Source of the DNA: Odiellus spinosus
Lineage: Eukaryota; Arthropoda; Arachnida; Opiliones; Phalangiidae
DNA: 64,000 nt
NCBI GenBank assembly: GCA_963920705.1
Contig: OY987226.1
Span: 25,067,136 to 25,131,135, forward strand
Direction of reading: 5' to 3'
Position 1 is the first letter of the stretch. Every line of letters starts with the position of its first letter. Made by a program: the position numbers and the translations under genes. The notes below the pieces were generated by a model. It did not search any database. It was not told the origin of the DNA and was given only the letters and a program-made list of their open reading frames with translations. This document shows positions 58,501 to 64,000 of the stretch, in pieces.

Positions 58501-59720
58501 TTATTGTGGGGTGCGAAAGGTTAAGTCTCATCAAAATTCCAATTTGGCTAATCTGAGCTTCAAAATAGGACCATCATTATCGTAGTAAAGCCAAAGGCGT
58601 GTGATAGTGTTAAGATCGTTTATGAATGGAGCTCTTAAAGGGGGCATGAACTCTGACAACAAGTGCTTTTTTATCGGTTTAGATTTTAGAATAATAAAAT
58701 AACGACAAAATCAATATTAAAAGTTACCAAATATTTCTCGTATATATTCATTATAAATTTTCAAAGCTCCTAGCTGCAAGGTACTAAGCTTAACTTCCTT
58801 TTTGGGGGATCAACTGTATTTGTACTTATTTGCCGCCGACTCTCGCGTTATTATGGTTAGTACCTAATGGAACTTACGAAAGGTGAGCATTTAGTTATTG
58901 GAGAGGAGATGAGATGAGAGGAGAGGAGATGAGCGGTAGAGTTGAGAGTTCGGAAAATTTTTAAAGGGAGGTGAGCTTCAAGTTACTGGAGAGGAGAGGA
59001 GATGAGATGAGATGAGCGGTAGAGTTGAGAGTTCAGAAAATTTCTAAAAGGAGGTGAGCTTTATGTTACTGGAGAGGAGAGGAGAGGAGATGAGAAGGAG
59101 AACTGACAGATCACAAAAGGCCTAAAAAGAGGTGAGCTTTGAATAACTGGAGAGGATACGAAATTATGAGATGATAGGTGAGCCCCGCGAGGCCTTGCAA
59201 AAAAGAGCGGAGAAGAATAAGAGCTCCAGAGTTTTTTAATGAGAACATGTGAGTTTGAGCTTTGGCGCCAACTTGGTTAATAGGAAAGGAGAGAGGGAGA
59301 GGAGAGCCATCTTGGAGCGCGTTTACTTGAGAGGAGAGGCTATAATTTAGATTTTATGGCAGAGAGTCGGGAGATGAGTGCCTTTAAGTTAACAACAGCG
59401 AAACGGGGCAGGAGCGGAGTTCCTCTCCAAGCTCAGCAAAGAGTCGTGAGCTGGAGCGTGAGCAGTAGATAAAATCGAGAAAATGCCCATCAATGCTCGG
59501 TGGTCCAACCCTAGTCTATTTCATTTATTTTTGCCAAAACTGGCTGCATGGTCCTCTCCTCTAGTATTACATTAATTGCTTGGTTCCTTTTGATTTCTAC
59601 TATTTATCCGCATATTAGTTATGTTTTTTTATAAGTTACCTGTTCAGAGAGAATGTGGCGGTTTTGAAGAGCATTGTTTCGCATAAGGACAAAAACATCA
59701 GTAAGATTTCGAAAAGCCAT
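43417..59720 (-). CDS. STX16: Syntaxin-16, Qa-SNARE of the trans-Golgi network (9 coding exons)
   Basis: Minus-strand join: 59720-59640, 53236-53148, 51619-51601, 48239-48206, 47390-47284, 46332-46152, 44808-44708, 44644-44501, 43599-43417; 939 nt, 312 residues, every junction in phase and GT-AG. Order: N-terminal peptide ([16 protein letters not shown]; in the family this binds the SM protein Vps45), WMDGLEE...KIKQKM, Habc helices with [17 protein letters not shown] and [18 protein letters not shown], linker [18 protein letters not shown] motif about 208-270, and tail anchor about 291-310 followed by KT. The zero-layer Gln is residue 252. Known role: fusion of endosome-derived carriers with the TGN. 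Length is close to vertebrate STX16. All parts of the protein are accounted for. Confidence 0.95.
43731..44406. mobile_element. hAT-like foldback in the last STX16 intron
   Basis: CAGGGTTCCCACCAGG at the left and TTTGGTGGGAGCCCTG at the right are terminal inverted repeats of the CAGGG type common in hAT elements. A fragment of the CCCTTACC family (43825-43859) is nested inside. No transposase; an 8-bp target duplication is not obvious. Confidence 0.6.
44501..44644 (-). CDS. STX16: STX16 exon 8: first half of SNARE motif
   Basis: Acceptor TTCTATTTTAG, donor GTAAAT; 48 codons, phase 0 to 0. [20 protein letters not shown] then [20 protein letters not shown] matches the syntaxin-16 SNARE helix closely. 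The last codon is the zero-layer Gln. Confidence 0.96.
44708..44808 (-). CDS. STX16: STX16 exon 7: linker before the SNARE motif
   Basis: Acceptor ATTCCTATTAG, donor GTAAAT; 101 nt, phase 1 to 0. Two bases complete Arg, then [13 protein letters not shown], the family signature of this linker, and an acidic region ([16 protein letters not shown]). Confidence 0.94.
46152..46332 (-). CDS. STX16: STX16 exon 6: Habc helices
   Basis: Acceptor CTTTTATTTTCAG, donor GTATGA; 181 nt, phase 0 to 1. [12 protein letters not shown] and [16 protein letters not shown] correspond to syntaxin-16 helices; the [17 protein letters not shown] loop is divergent. Confidence 0.94.
47284..47390 (-). CDS. STX16: STX16 exon 5: start of Habc domain
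   Basis: The acceptor ends TTTTTTAG; donor GTATAT; 107 nt, phase 1 to 0. [20 protein letters not shown] then [15 protein letters not shown] is a diagnostic syntaxin-16 stretch. Confidence 0.95.
48206..48239 (-). CDS. STX16: STX16 exon 4: 34-nt microexon
   Basis: Acceptor GAAATATTTCAG, donor GTAAGA. It encodes [11 protein letters not shown] plus the A of Met. The phase is exactly what exons 3 and 5 require, and KIKQKM followed by the next exon matches the family pattern RIKQKM. Confidence 0.85.
49045..49182. mobile_element. CCCTTACC foldback family, copy d
   Basis: AAAAGACTTCCCCAAGACTT, then CTCTTAAGACTAGCTTTTTT and CGGTAAGGG at the right end; the left arm is diverged (GTCTGATCCGAAGAGATCC). 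Confidence 0.65.
49440..50060 (-). pseudogene. Decayed Penelope-like retroelement, GIY-YIG region
   Basis: On the minus strand 49905-49858 reads [16 protein letters not shown], close to the opening of the GIY-YIG endonuclease domain of Penelope-like elements (GVVYKIPCxCGxxYIG). A stop follows a few codons later, then a degenerate NRLN stretch. Downstream on the same strand (about 49508-49467) is ACTGAAGAAGGACCTCGGCT then CAAAACGTCTCG, a motif often seen near the 3' end of such elements. The YIG motif is already changed to HID, so the copy is dead. The reverse transcriptase was not found. Confidence 0.55.
50180..50406. repeat. 227-bp palindrome with perfect central hairpin
   Basis: The centre 50269-50333 has arms TAGTGAAAAGGTTAGTTTAC and GTAAACTAACCTTTTCACTA, perfect over 23 bp, around CTAAAATTTTTAG. 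Outer arms AAAGTTTAAAAATGTTTT and AAAACATTTTTAAACTTT, then TTCACATG and CATGTGAA, extend it. No target duplication is clear. Confidence 0.85.
50572..50684. mobile_element. CCCTTACC foldback family, copy e (shortest full copy)
   Basis: CCCTTACCGGAAAAAGTGCG at the left; AAGACTTCCCTAAGACCTC and ATTTTTTGGTAAGGG at the right. About 113 bp, almost all paired. Confidence 0.8.
50935..51011. mobile_element. CCCTTACC foldback family, copy f (fragment)
   Basis: CAAGACCTCTTAAGACCAAC then TTTTTTTTGATAAGGG; only the right arm is clear. It lies 250 bp after copy e. Confidence 0.6.
51399..51480 (+). mobile_element. Penelope-like 3' fragment, opposite orientation
   Basis: AATAAAGAAGGGCTTCAGCT then CGAAATGTCTCATTTAAAAT and AAAGTT parallels the minus-strand string at 49508-49440 (CTGAAGAAGGACCTCGGCTC, AAAACGTCTCGTTTCAAAT, AAAGTT). 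It is a short diverged copy pointing the other way. Confidence 0.4.
51601..51619 (-). CDS. STX16: STX16 exon 3: 19-nt microexon
   Basis: The acceptor ends TTTTTGCAG (minus), donor GTTAGT. The exon GATGGATGGTCTTGAAGAA completes Trp and adds MDGLEE, matching the family signature WVDGVDE. Phase fits both neighbours (2+19 nt ends in phase 0). Confidence 0.85.
52610..52830. repeat. Degenerate dispersed repeat (AATTAAAAGGAGA family)
   Basis: AAGCCAAAGGTCTTTTGATTA, ATTCTCCTTTTAATTGAATG and a CTCTTCACCC end, as at 15455 and 22915. Single arm; boundaries unsure. Confidence 0.4.
53148..53236 (-). CDS. STX16: STX16 exon 2
   Basis: Acceptor TTGTTTTCATTTCAG, donor GTAATT; 89 nt, phase 0 to 2. [20 protein letters not shown] then NKENGHPPS corresponds to the variable acidic region between the N-peptide and the WxDG motif; DDxxALV is conserved. 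Confidence 0.88.
53834..54360. mobile_element. hAT-like foldback rich in TATAGGT motifs
   Basis: AGGGCTCCCAG at 53834 and CTGGGAGCCCT to 54360 are inverted ends. CAATTT stands just outside both (53827-53832, 54362-54367), a possible decayed target duplication. The interior repeats TTATAGGT many times (ATTATAGGTATTATAGGT and variants) near both ends. No ORF. Confidence 0.65.
55346..55665. mobile_element. Partial copy of the 32-kb foldback, with tRNA-like A box
   Basis: Reverse-complement homology to 32430-32830 (ATTCCGCAAAG, GGATCATTCTACTGTCATTT, ATCGACTGCTTGGTCTAGCG, GGGGCGCTTGAGTTCCTC). TGGTCTAGCGG (55467-55477) fits the Pol III A-box consensus and GAGTTCCTC is a poor B box, so the core may be tRNA-derived. 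It preserves the empty site for the 91-bp insert seen in the 32-kb copy. ORF 55529-55879 starts inside it and is not credible. Confidence 0.6.
56263..56612. repeat. Foldback with GCRTTTTCCATTGG ends
   Basis: GCGTTTTCCATTGGGCTACT at the left and GGAGCAGTTCCAATGGAAAA then TGC at the right are inverted. The interior has several GGAGCACTCC-like boxes. About 350 bp, non-coding. Confidence 0.6.
57035..57390. repeat. Minisatellite: GAGATGAGTAGAAATGAGAG units
   Basis: About seven or eight degenerate units of roughly 45-60 bp, each CTCCAAGAGATGAGTAGAAA then TGAGAGGC and a T-run with GGGA. The repeat ORFs (57091-57282 minus, 57312-57515 plus) are by-products. Confidence 0.8.
57515..58250. mobile_element. 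TCTGAACGCTTC family copy, interrupted
   Basis: CTAATTCTGAACACTTTCAT, ACTTTGGTTGGGTCTATTTA, AAAGCTCATTTTGAAGATTA and CAACCACGATAATTAGC match 39806-39980 and, inverted, 42380-42578. The copy resumes after a nested element at 58136 (GCTACAAAATAAAC). The 58260-58400 segment (GAAACGAGTGTCACCAACGG, TTCCTTGGCAGAATT) parallels 42110-42220. Confidence 0.6.
57802..58135. mobile_element. Nested foldback, AGAAGCCGATGAAACCC ends
   Basis: AGAAGCCGATGAAACCCTCC then TTTGAAGTCTA at the left is mirrored perfectly by TAGACTTCAAAGGAGGGTTT then CATCGGCTTCT at the right. It sits inside the 57515-58250 copy where the homologous 40-kb copy reads uninterrupted (TTTTCTGCTACAAAATAAAC). The interior is less AT-rich. 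Confidence 0.8.
58895..59170. repeat. GA-rich minisatellite, about 85-90 bp unit, three copies
   Basis: Each unit runs TTACTGGAGAGGAG...GAGATGAG(C)GGTAGAGTTGAGAG...AAAATTTCTAAA, AGGAGGTGAGCTT. The third copy is diverged. It is followed by further purine-rich DNA to about 59460 and lies within 200-800 bp of the STX16 start codon. Confidence 0.75.
59640..59720 (-). CDS. STX16: STX16 exon 1 with start codon
   Basis: ATG at 59720-59718 (context GAGGAAATGG), donor GTAACT after 27 codons, phase 0. [20 protein letters not shown] then RHILSEQ matches the conserved N-terminal peptide of syntaxin-16. The 5' UTR and start site lie between here and about 60060. Confidence 0.94.
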
Positions 59721-60069
59721 TTCCTCTCTAGGCCTTGGTCTTGCCTTTTAAGTGTCAACTAAGTTGTTTGAACTTGAAGCAAGCCACAAACCATCCATGA
59801 AATTTACAAAAACGCTGTTTATGCACAAATTTGGTCAACAGTATCCGCATTAACTGTCAAGAAGAGCACAAACTTCTAGAGCACTCCATTGGCGGTATTT
59901 AACCACCAATACAAAGATAAGGAAAGAAGGGGTTAAATTTTTTGCTGCTCTTTTTATCGTTTTGCCTCTCCGAATGAACTATATTCAAAGAGAGGGACTT
60001 TTTAATAATATTAGTGTGTCTGTTACTCTCTGGTATGTGTGTCTGTGTTCAGTGTTCACACTTTCGCTG

Positions 60070-60253
60070 CAGGGACGGAAATAAACACAAAGAGTTTATT
60101 GTTTCGGTACGAAGATCGCGGGGTTATAATCAGAGACACTGGACATTGTCCGATAGATGTCTGATAATATTTTAAAATGTCCTTTAATTTGAATTTGTGA
60201 AGGGGTTTAATGGACAGTTATCCATTAAGATAATATACTTTTTTCTGTCCCTG
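60070..60253. mobile_element. CAGGGACGG foldback, copy 1 (184 bp)
   Basis: CAGGGACGGAAATAAAC at the left and TTTTTTCTGTCCCTG at the right, with GGACATTGTCCG and GGACAGTTATCC inside. CAGGG termini suggest hAT; no clear 8-bp duplication. Confidence 0.65.
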
Positions 60254-60259
60254 GTTATA

Positions 60260-60722
60260 ATATAAAAATTTATATTTTAATATAATAATTTATATTTTAA
60301 TATAATAATTTATATTTTAATATAATAATTTATATTTTAATATAATAATTTATATTTTAATATAATAATTTATATTTTAATATAATAATTTATATTTTAA
60401 TATAATAATTTATATTTTAATATAATAATTTATATTTTAATATAATAATTTATATTTTAATATAATAATTTATATTTTAATATAATAATTTATATTTTAA
60501 TATAATAATTTATATTTAGGGTAGGTTAGGTTAGGTTACCTCTCGTATTAATATCCATAAAGAACCCAAGCTAAGCCTTGGCACCAGGACCTATTCTATA
60601 ATTTATATTTTAATATAATAATTTATATTTTAATATAATAATTTATATTTTAATATAATAATTTATATTTTAATATAATAATTTATATTTTAGTATAATA
60701 ATTTATATTTTAATATAATAAT
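60260..60722. repeat. 20-bp AT satellite, interrupted once
   Basis: Near-perfect repeats of TATATTTTAATATAATAATT (about 12 units before 60517, about 6 after 60597). The array lies between the divergent STX16 and TPR genes. Confidence 0.95.
60518..60596. other. Insert in the AT satellite beginning with telomere-type GGTTA repeats
   Basis: It begins AGGGTAGGTTAGGTTAGGTT then ACCTCTCG and continues with unique sequence (AAAGAACCCAAGCTAAGCCT) before the satellite resumes. The start resembles 6736-6760 on the opposite strand. Confidence 0.6.
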
Positions 60723-60801
60723 TAAATTTTTAAAGTGGTCATTTGCCCTCTGGGACACCTTATTTCCCACGCTGGTACTGATTAATGGATGTGTGGCCCG
60801 G

Positions 60802-61039
60802 CAGGGACGGAAATAAGGAATTTTTCTTATTGGACAAATGTCCAGTAACCCCCCTTTAAAATTCAAAAGTTATCGGACATTTAACAAAATTACCGGACAA
60901 TGCTACATTTCTTGCATTGAGATGTACTTTTTTTTATCGGACATTTGTCCAGTGACCCCCTCTTAAAAATAAAAAGTTATCGGACATTTGGAAAATTTAT
61001 CGGACAATGACCAGTGACTTGTGCTTATTTCCGTCCCTG
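60802..61039. mobile_element. CAGGGACGG foldback, copy 2 (238 bp)
   Basis: CAGGGACGGAAATAAGG and CTTATTTCCGTCCCTG are terminal inverted repeats. Inside, TATCGGACATTTG and GACAAATGTCCAGT recur in both orientations. Confidence 0.75.
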
Positions 61040-61327
61040 TGTGTGGGAAAACCAAAACCTTCTGCTATTATTTCCGTTTCTTTTATGGCGGTGTAGACTA
61101 TTATACCCCCAATTGTCTCTACCTAATTAGTTTCTTTTTCCAGATCTCAAGAAGTTTTTGATTTCGTTTAATTGGCAGAAATTTATTAGCCAGTCCCATT
61201 CAGGCTAGAAAATGTGAAATTCTAAAAAATGTGAAATTTTTTAAATTAGCGTTTACACGTTTCTGTAGTGACTAGTGAGCCTAGCCCTAGAGGTGATTAA
61301 TTTCAAATAATCAAACTAAATCAAAGA

Positions 61328-61507
61328 ATGTCTGAGAACCATGATCCAAAGGAACCTGACCCTGAGGTGGTCAAATATTGCGAACTGAAAGATGTGGCTA
61401 AAAGCTTTCTTCATAACAAGGAATTCTCACAAGCCTTGAAATTTTACCAAGAGGCATACAAAATTCACCAGTCTGAGGGATTGAAAAACAAAATTGACAA
61501 AATAATG
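61328..61507 (+). CDS. TPR gene exon 1
   Basis: 60 codons from ATG, ending KIDKIM at donor GTAATA, phase 0. It opens with an acidic MSENHDPKEPDPEVV, then one TPR-like unit. Confidence 0.75.
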
Positions 61508-61886
61508 GTAATATAATGGATTTTATACTGAATCTGTCCACTTTTTCATTCGGTTTAAAGATCCACAATGAGAGCATGTTTTTTTTGGCTACATTTACTA
61601 GGGATATTTGAAATCAATCAATTCGAAGCATGTGACTGAAGCGAGTGGCTCCAAAGTAGTCAAAGGATTGACTAGTGATAAGACGTGCAAAAATGAAGAT
61701 GAAAACTTGCTTGAATCAAAATGTGAACCTGAGGAAAAGAAAACTGTTGCGAAATATCGCGAACTGAAAGGTGTGGCGAGAGTCCTTCTTGATAATGGGG
61801 AATATACGGAAGCTCTGCAGTATTATCAAGAGGCGTACAAAATTAATCAGTCTGAAGGATTGAAGAGAAAAATAGAGAAATTAAAG
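61328..61886 (+). CDS. TPR-repeat protein, first two coding exons (gene continues beyond window)
   Basis: Exon 1 61328-61507 (donor GTAATA) and exon 2 61602-61886 (acceptor ATTTACTAG, donor GTAACG) join in phase 0. ATG at 61328 has A at -3. Each exon encodes one helix-turn-helix TPR-like unit: KYCELKDVAKSFLHNKEFSQ ALKFYQEAYKIHQSEGLK and KYRELKGVARVLLDNGEYTE ALQYYQEAYKINQSEGLK. Spacing A-x(3)-G/K-x(2)-ALxxYxxAxxI fits TPR. Exon 2 also carries an acidic/Lys-rich leader. The nearest family I can think of is the N-terminal TPR of ERCC6L (PICH), but without a helicase domain in view that is only a guess. The gene is divergent from STX16. Confidence 0.75.
61602..61886 (+). CDS. TPR gene exon 2 (carries a duplicated TPR unit)
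   Basis: 95 codons, phase 0 to 0, from GYLKSINSKH to KRKIEKLK at donor GTAACG. The last 45 residues repeat those of exon 1. Reading past the donor meets a stop 23 codons on. Confidence 0.75.
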
Positions 61887-62391
61887 GTAACGACCCATTT
61901 CTCACCCATTTATTTTATAAATTGCTCACTAGCAGAAAGCCCAGTGGTCCTATAATTCTGATAAAACGCTATATATTCAAACATGTCCTATATTATCCTG
62001 TATTCCCTTAAAATGTCCTTAAAGTCCTATAATTTTTAGTTAATAGACATTTTTCAATCCAAAAATATTGCGCCTTCAAAGCCTTGAATGTATTATGTAA
62101 GCAGAACCTATTAGCTAAGATTGGTATATTGCTTTTCGTAATTAGAGCTGGAACAACTAGGGATAGAATGAAGGTTCGAATTCGGTGATATTCGCCCATT
62201 TAGAAGTAGCTTCGCTGTTTTCCTGTTTCGCTTGCTTTTAGAATGAAGAAACCAAATATATTATTTATATACGCAGCAAATAAAACTTTTAACTGGTTTT
62301 TTCTTCGAGGAGATTGACAGAAAATGTTTACGAAGAAAGAAGTTTTTACTTTTAGTTTTACTCTCCCAGTCTCCCTTCCTAGATTTTTTAA

Positions 62392-63341
62392 ATTATTATC
62401 AGTTTTCAAAATCTTTGACCTTTGATTTTGACCTTTCACTAAAATTAAAGGTCAAAAATTTGGTCATTTTCGAAATCCTCGCCTTCTAATGCATATGAAT
62501 CACTTAAAATCTCAATGCAGTATTTTTTTCTATCCGAGATATTGATTTTTGAAATTTACCCCGCATTTAAAAAAAAATATGTACAATGTGTTTCGAAAAT
62601 GGTGGTAGCTCCGAGCTACAGTGGGTTCTATGGGTCGATCATTTAAAGACGAAAATGCTCTATGACGTTTTGTCGTACGTGGCGCTATTCCAGAGTTACG
62701 AAATGAATCATGCGTGGATAACCCCTTAACGTGCATTAATAAACGCATACTCAATGAAAAAAAAACCGCTAATCGTGAAAATATGCACTAAAGACTAAAA
62801 TGCTCTATGACGGTTTGTCGTACGGGGTGCCGTTTAAGAGTTACGAAATGAATCATGTGCAGATGAACCCTTGACGTACATTAATAAACGTATGCTCAAT
62901 GATAAAATACGCTTAATTATTAAGCTGGTATTATAAAAGTGCGCATGCGTATTTTAATGATAAACGTTTTTTATCATTGATTATGAGTTTATTAATGCAT
63001 GTTAAGGGGTCATCCACGCATAATTCATTTCGTAACTCTGGAATGGCGCCACAAACGACAAAACGTCATAGAACATTTTCGTCTTAAAATGACCCATAGA
63101 ACCCACTGTAGCTTGGACCTACCACCATTTTCGAAACACCCTGTACATATTTTTTTTTTTTTTTTAAATGCTGTGTAAATTTCCAAAATCGATATCTCGG
63201 AAACAAAAAATACTGCATTGAGATATTAAGTGATTCATATGCATTAGAAGGCGAGGATTTCGAAAATGACCAAATTTTTGACCTTTAATTTTAGTGAAAG
63301 GTCAAAATCAAAGGTCAAAGATTTTGAAAACTGATAATAAT
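62392..63341. mobile_element. 950-bp palindrome with TTAA flanks around an ACAGGGTG element
   Basis: ATTATTATCAGTTTTCAAAA, TCTTTGACCTTTGATTTTGA, CATTTTCGAAATCCTCGCCT and TCTAATGCATATGAATCACT (62392-62512) are mirrored almost perfectly at 63218-63341. TTAA stands at 62388-62391 and 63342-63345. The arms continue to the edges of the inner foldback 62583-63144. No ORF with recognisable product. Confidence 0.85.
62583..63144. mobile_element. ACAGGGTG foldback family, copy 3 (562 bp)
   Basis: The left end ACAATGTGTTTCGAAAATGG (two mutations) and right end ACCATTTTCGAAACACCCTG then T. The interior shares GACGTTTTGTCGTACG, CGAAATGAATCATG and TAATAAACG(C/T)ATACTCAATG with 2939-3478. It contains partial internal duplication: the stretch from AAAGACGAAAATGCTCTATG is repeated in diverged form near 62790. 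Confidence 0.88.
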
Positions 63342-64000
63342 TTAAATATTATCCGGATGAATAATTTGACGTAATATTCTTTTTTGGCTCTAAAAAGTCT
63401 TTAAAATAAGATCTTACACGATCGTTTACGACAAATAGCAGCTGAGATAAATTTAAAAGTGTTTTATGGGGGTGGTCATTTTCTCTAAAATGACCAATGC
63501 TATATCTCAAAAACGGCTTGCCCGATCGCTATAAAACTTTCGGAATCGCCTTCTGTGGCCCGAAAAACCCTAAAAACAAAATATGATGGTTTTCGACAGG
63601 GGTGGGGTTCAAAGCGTTGGTTGAACTGTCCAAGAATGCCCCCAAGAGAAAAAATGTCTTATTTTATTTTTAATGCAAGTGAAGAAATCATTAATTAAAA
63701 ATTCTAAATTCTAAATCCTAGAATATTATGCATGATTATGATTTAATTTTGTTTTAAAAGATAATGTAATATCTGTAACTTCAGCCAGCTAAAATCATAG
63801 TATGTCCTTCAGGGTCTTGGATCACAAAGATATTTTTGATATAATTAGATTGGAGAAATAGTTGTTTATGTTCGCAATTACCTAAATGTTTTACAATATG
63901 CTGATACAGTTATGCGCACTGTTTTTGAAACGATAAACATGGAGAGAAACTGTTGTGTTGATGAACTCAACGTTACGTTTACACTACGGTGACATAAGTG

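Larger units (their letters stand above)
61887..64000 (+). other. Intron of the TPR gene (presumed); no further exon recognised
   Basis: Apart from the nested palindrome at 62392-63341 I see AT-rich DNA and no convincing exon on either strand up to 64000. A possible acceptor at 63812 (TATGTCCTTCAG) is followed by stops within at most 16 codons in every frame. Confidence 0.4.

Noticed and set aside
62164-62176. GGTTCGAATTC as a tRNA B box
   Set aside because: No matching A box, acceptor or anticodon stem could be drawn.
63800-63900. Possible third exon of the TPR gene after TATGTCCTTCAG
   Set aside because: All frames meet stops within at most 16 codons and no TPR signature follows.

Overview
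The window is animal nuclear DNA, most likely from an arthropod. It is AT-rich, its genes are cut by long GT-AG introns, it carries short TAACC/GGTTA runs of the arthropod telomere type, and it is packed with foldback (inverted-repeat) transposons. Nothing looks bacterial. The species cannot be named from the sequence. I rebuilt three genes from splice sites, reading phase and family resemblance. (1) + strand, about 9351-37333: an NFAT5-type Rel transcription factor of 12 coding exons (about 1317 codons with every exon used). All exons join in phase; two are in-frame cassette candidates (27787-27879 and 33648-33683). (2) - strand, 59720-43417: a complete syntaxin-16 (Qa-SNARE) of 9 coding exons, 312 codons, with exons of only 19 and 34 nt. 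(3) + strand, from 61328: the first two coding exons of a TPR protein, the second carrying a duplicate of the first one's repeat; the gene runs out of the window. NFAT and syntaxin-16 converge on 38-43 kb. Syntaxin-16 and the TPR gene diverge across about 1.6 kb that holds a 20-bp AT satellite. Layout: 1-1662 is an AT-rich tandem array. It abuts a 2.5-kb inverted repeat (1663-4206) containing two further foldback elements, followed by a 20-bp satellite (4258-6195). 6.3-8.3 kb holds nothing recognisable. 8284-8898 is a GC-richer island of hairpins. 9.35-38.1 kb is the NFAT gene with elements in its introns. 38.1-43.4 kb is repeat-rich intergenic DNA. 43.4-59.7 kb is syntaxin-16 with elements, a decayed Penelope-like retroelement and GA-rich minisatellites. 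60-61.3 kb is the divergent intergenic region, and 61.3-64 kb is the TPR gene with another nested palindrome. The striking theme is palindromic DNA. At least ten foldback families occur, several with TTAA target duplications. One foldback family sits at the exact centre of two unrelated larger palindromes, and one insertion can be proven against its own empty site in the opposite palindrome arm. All calls come from reading by eye; no alignment or database search was run.
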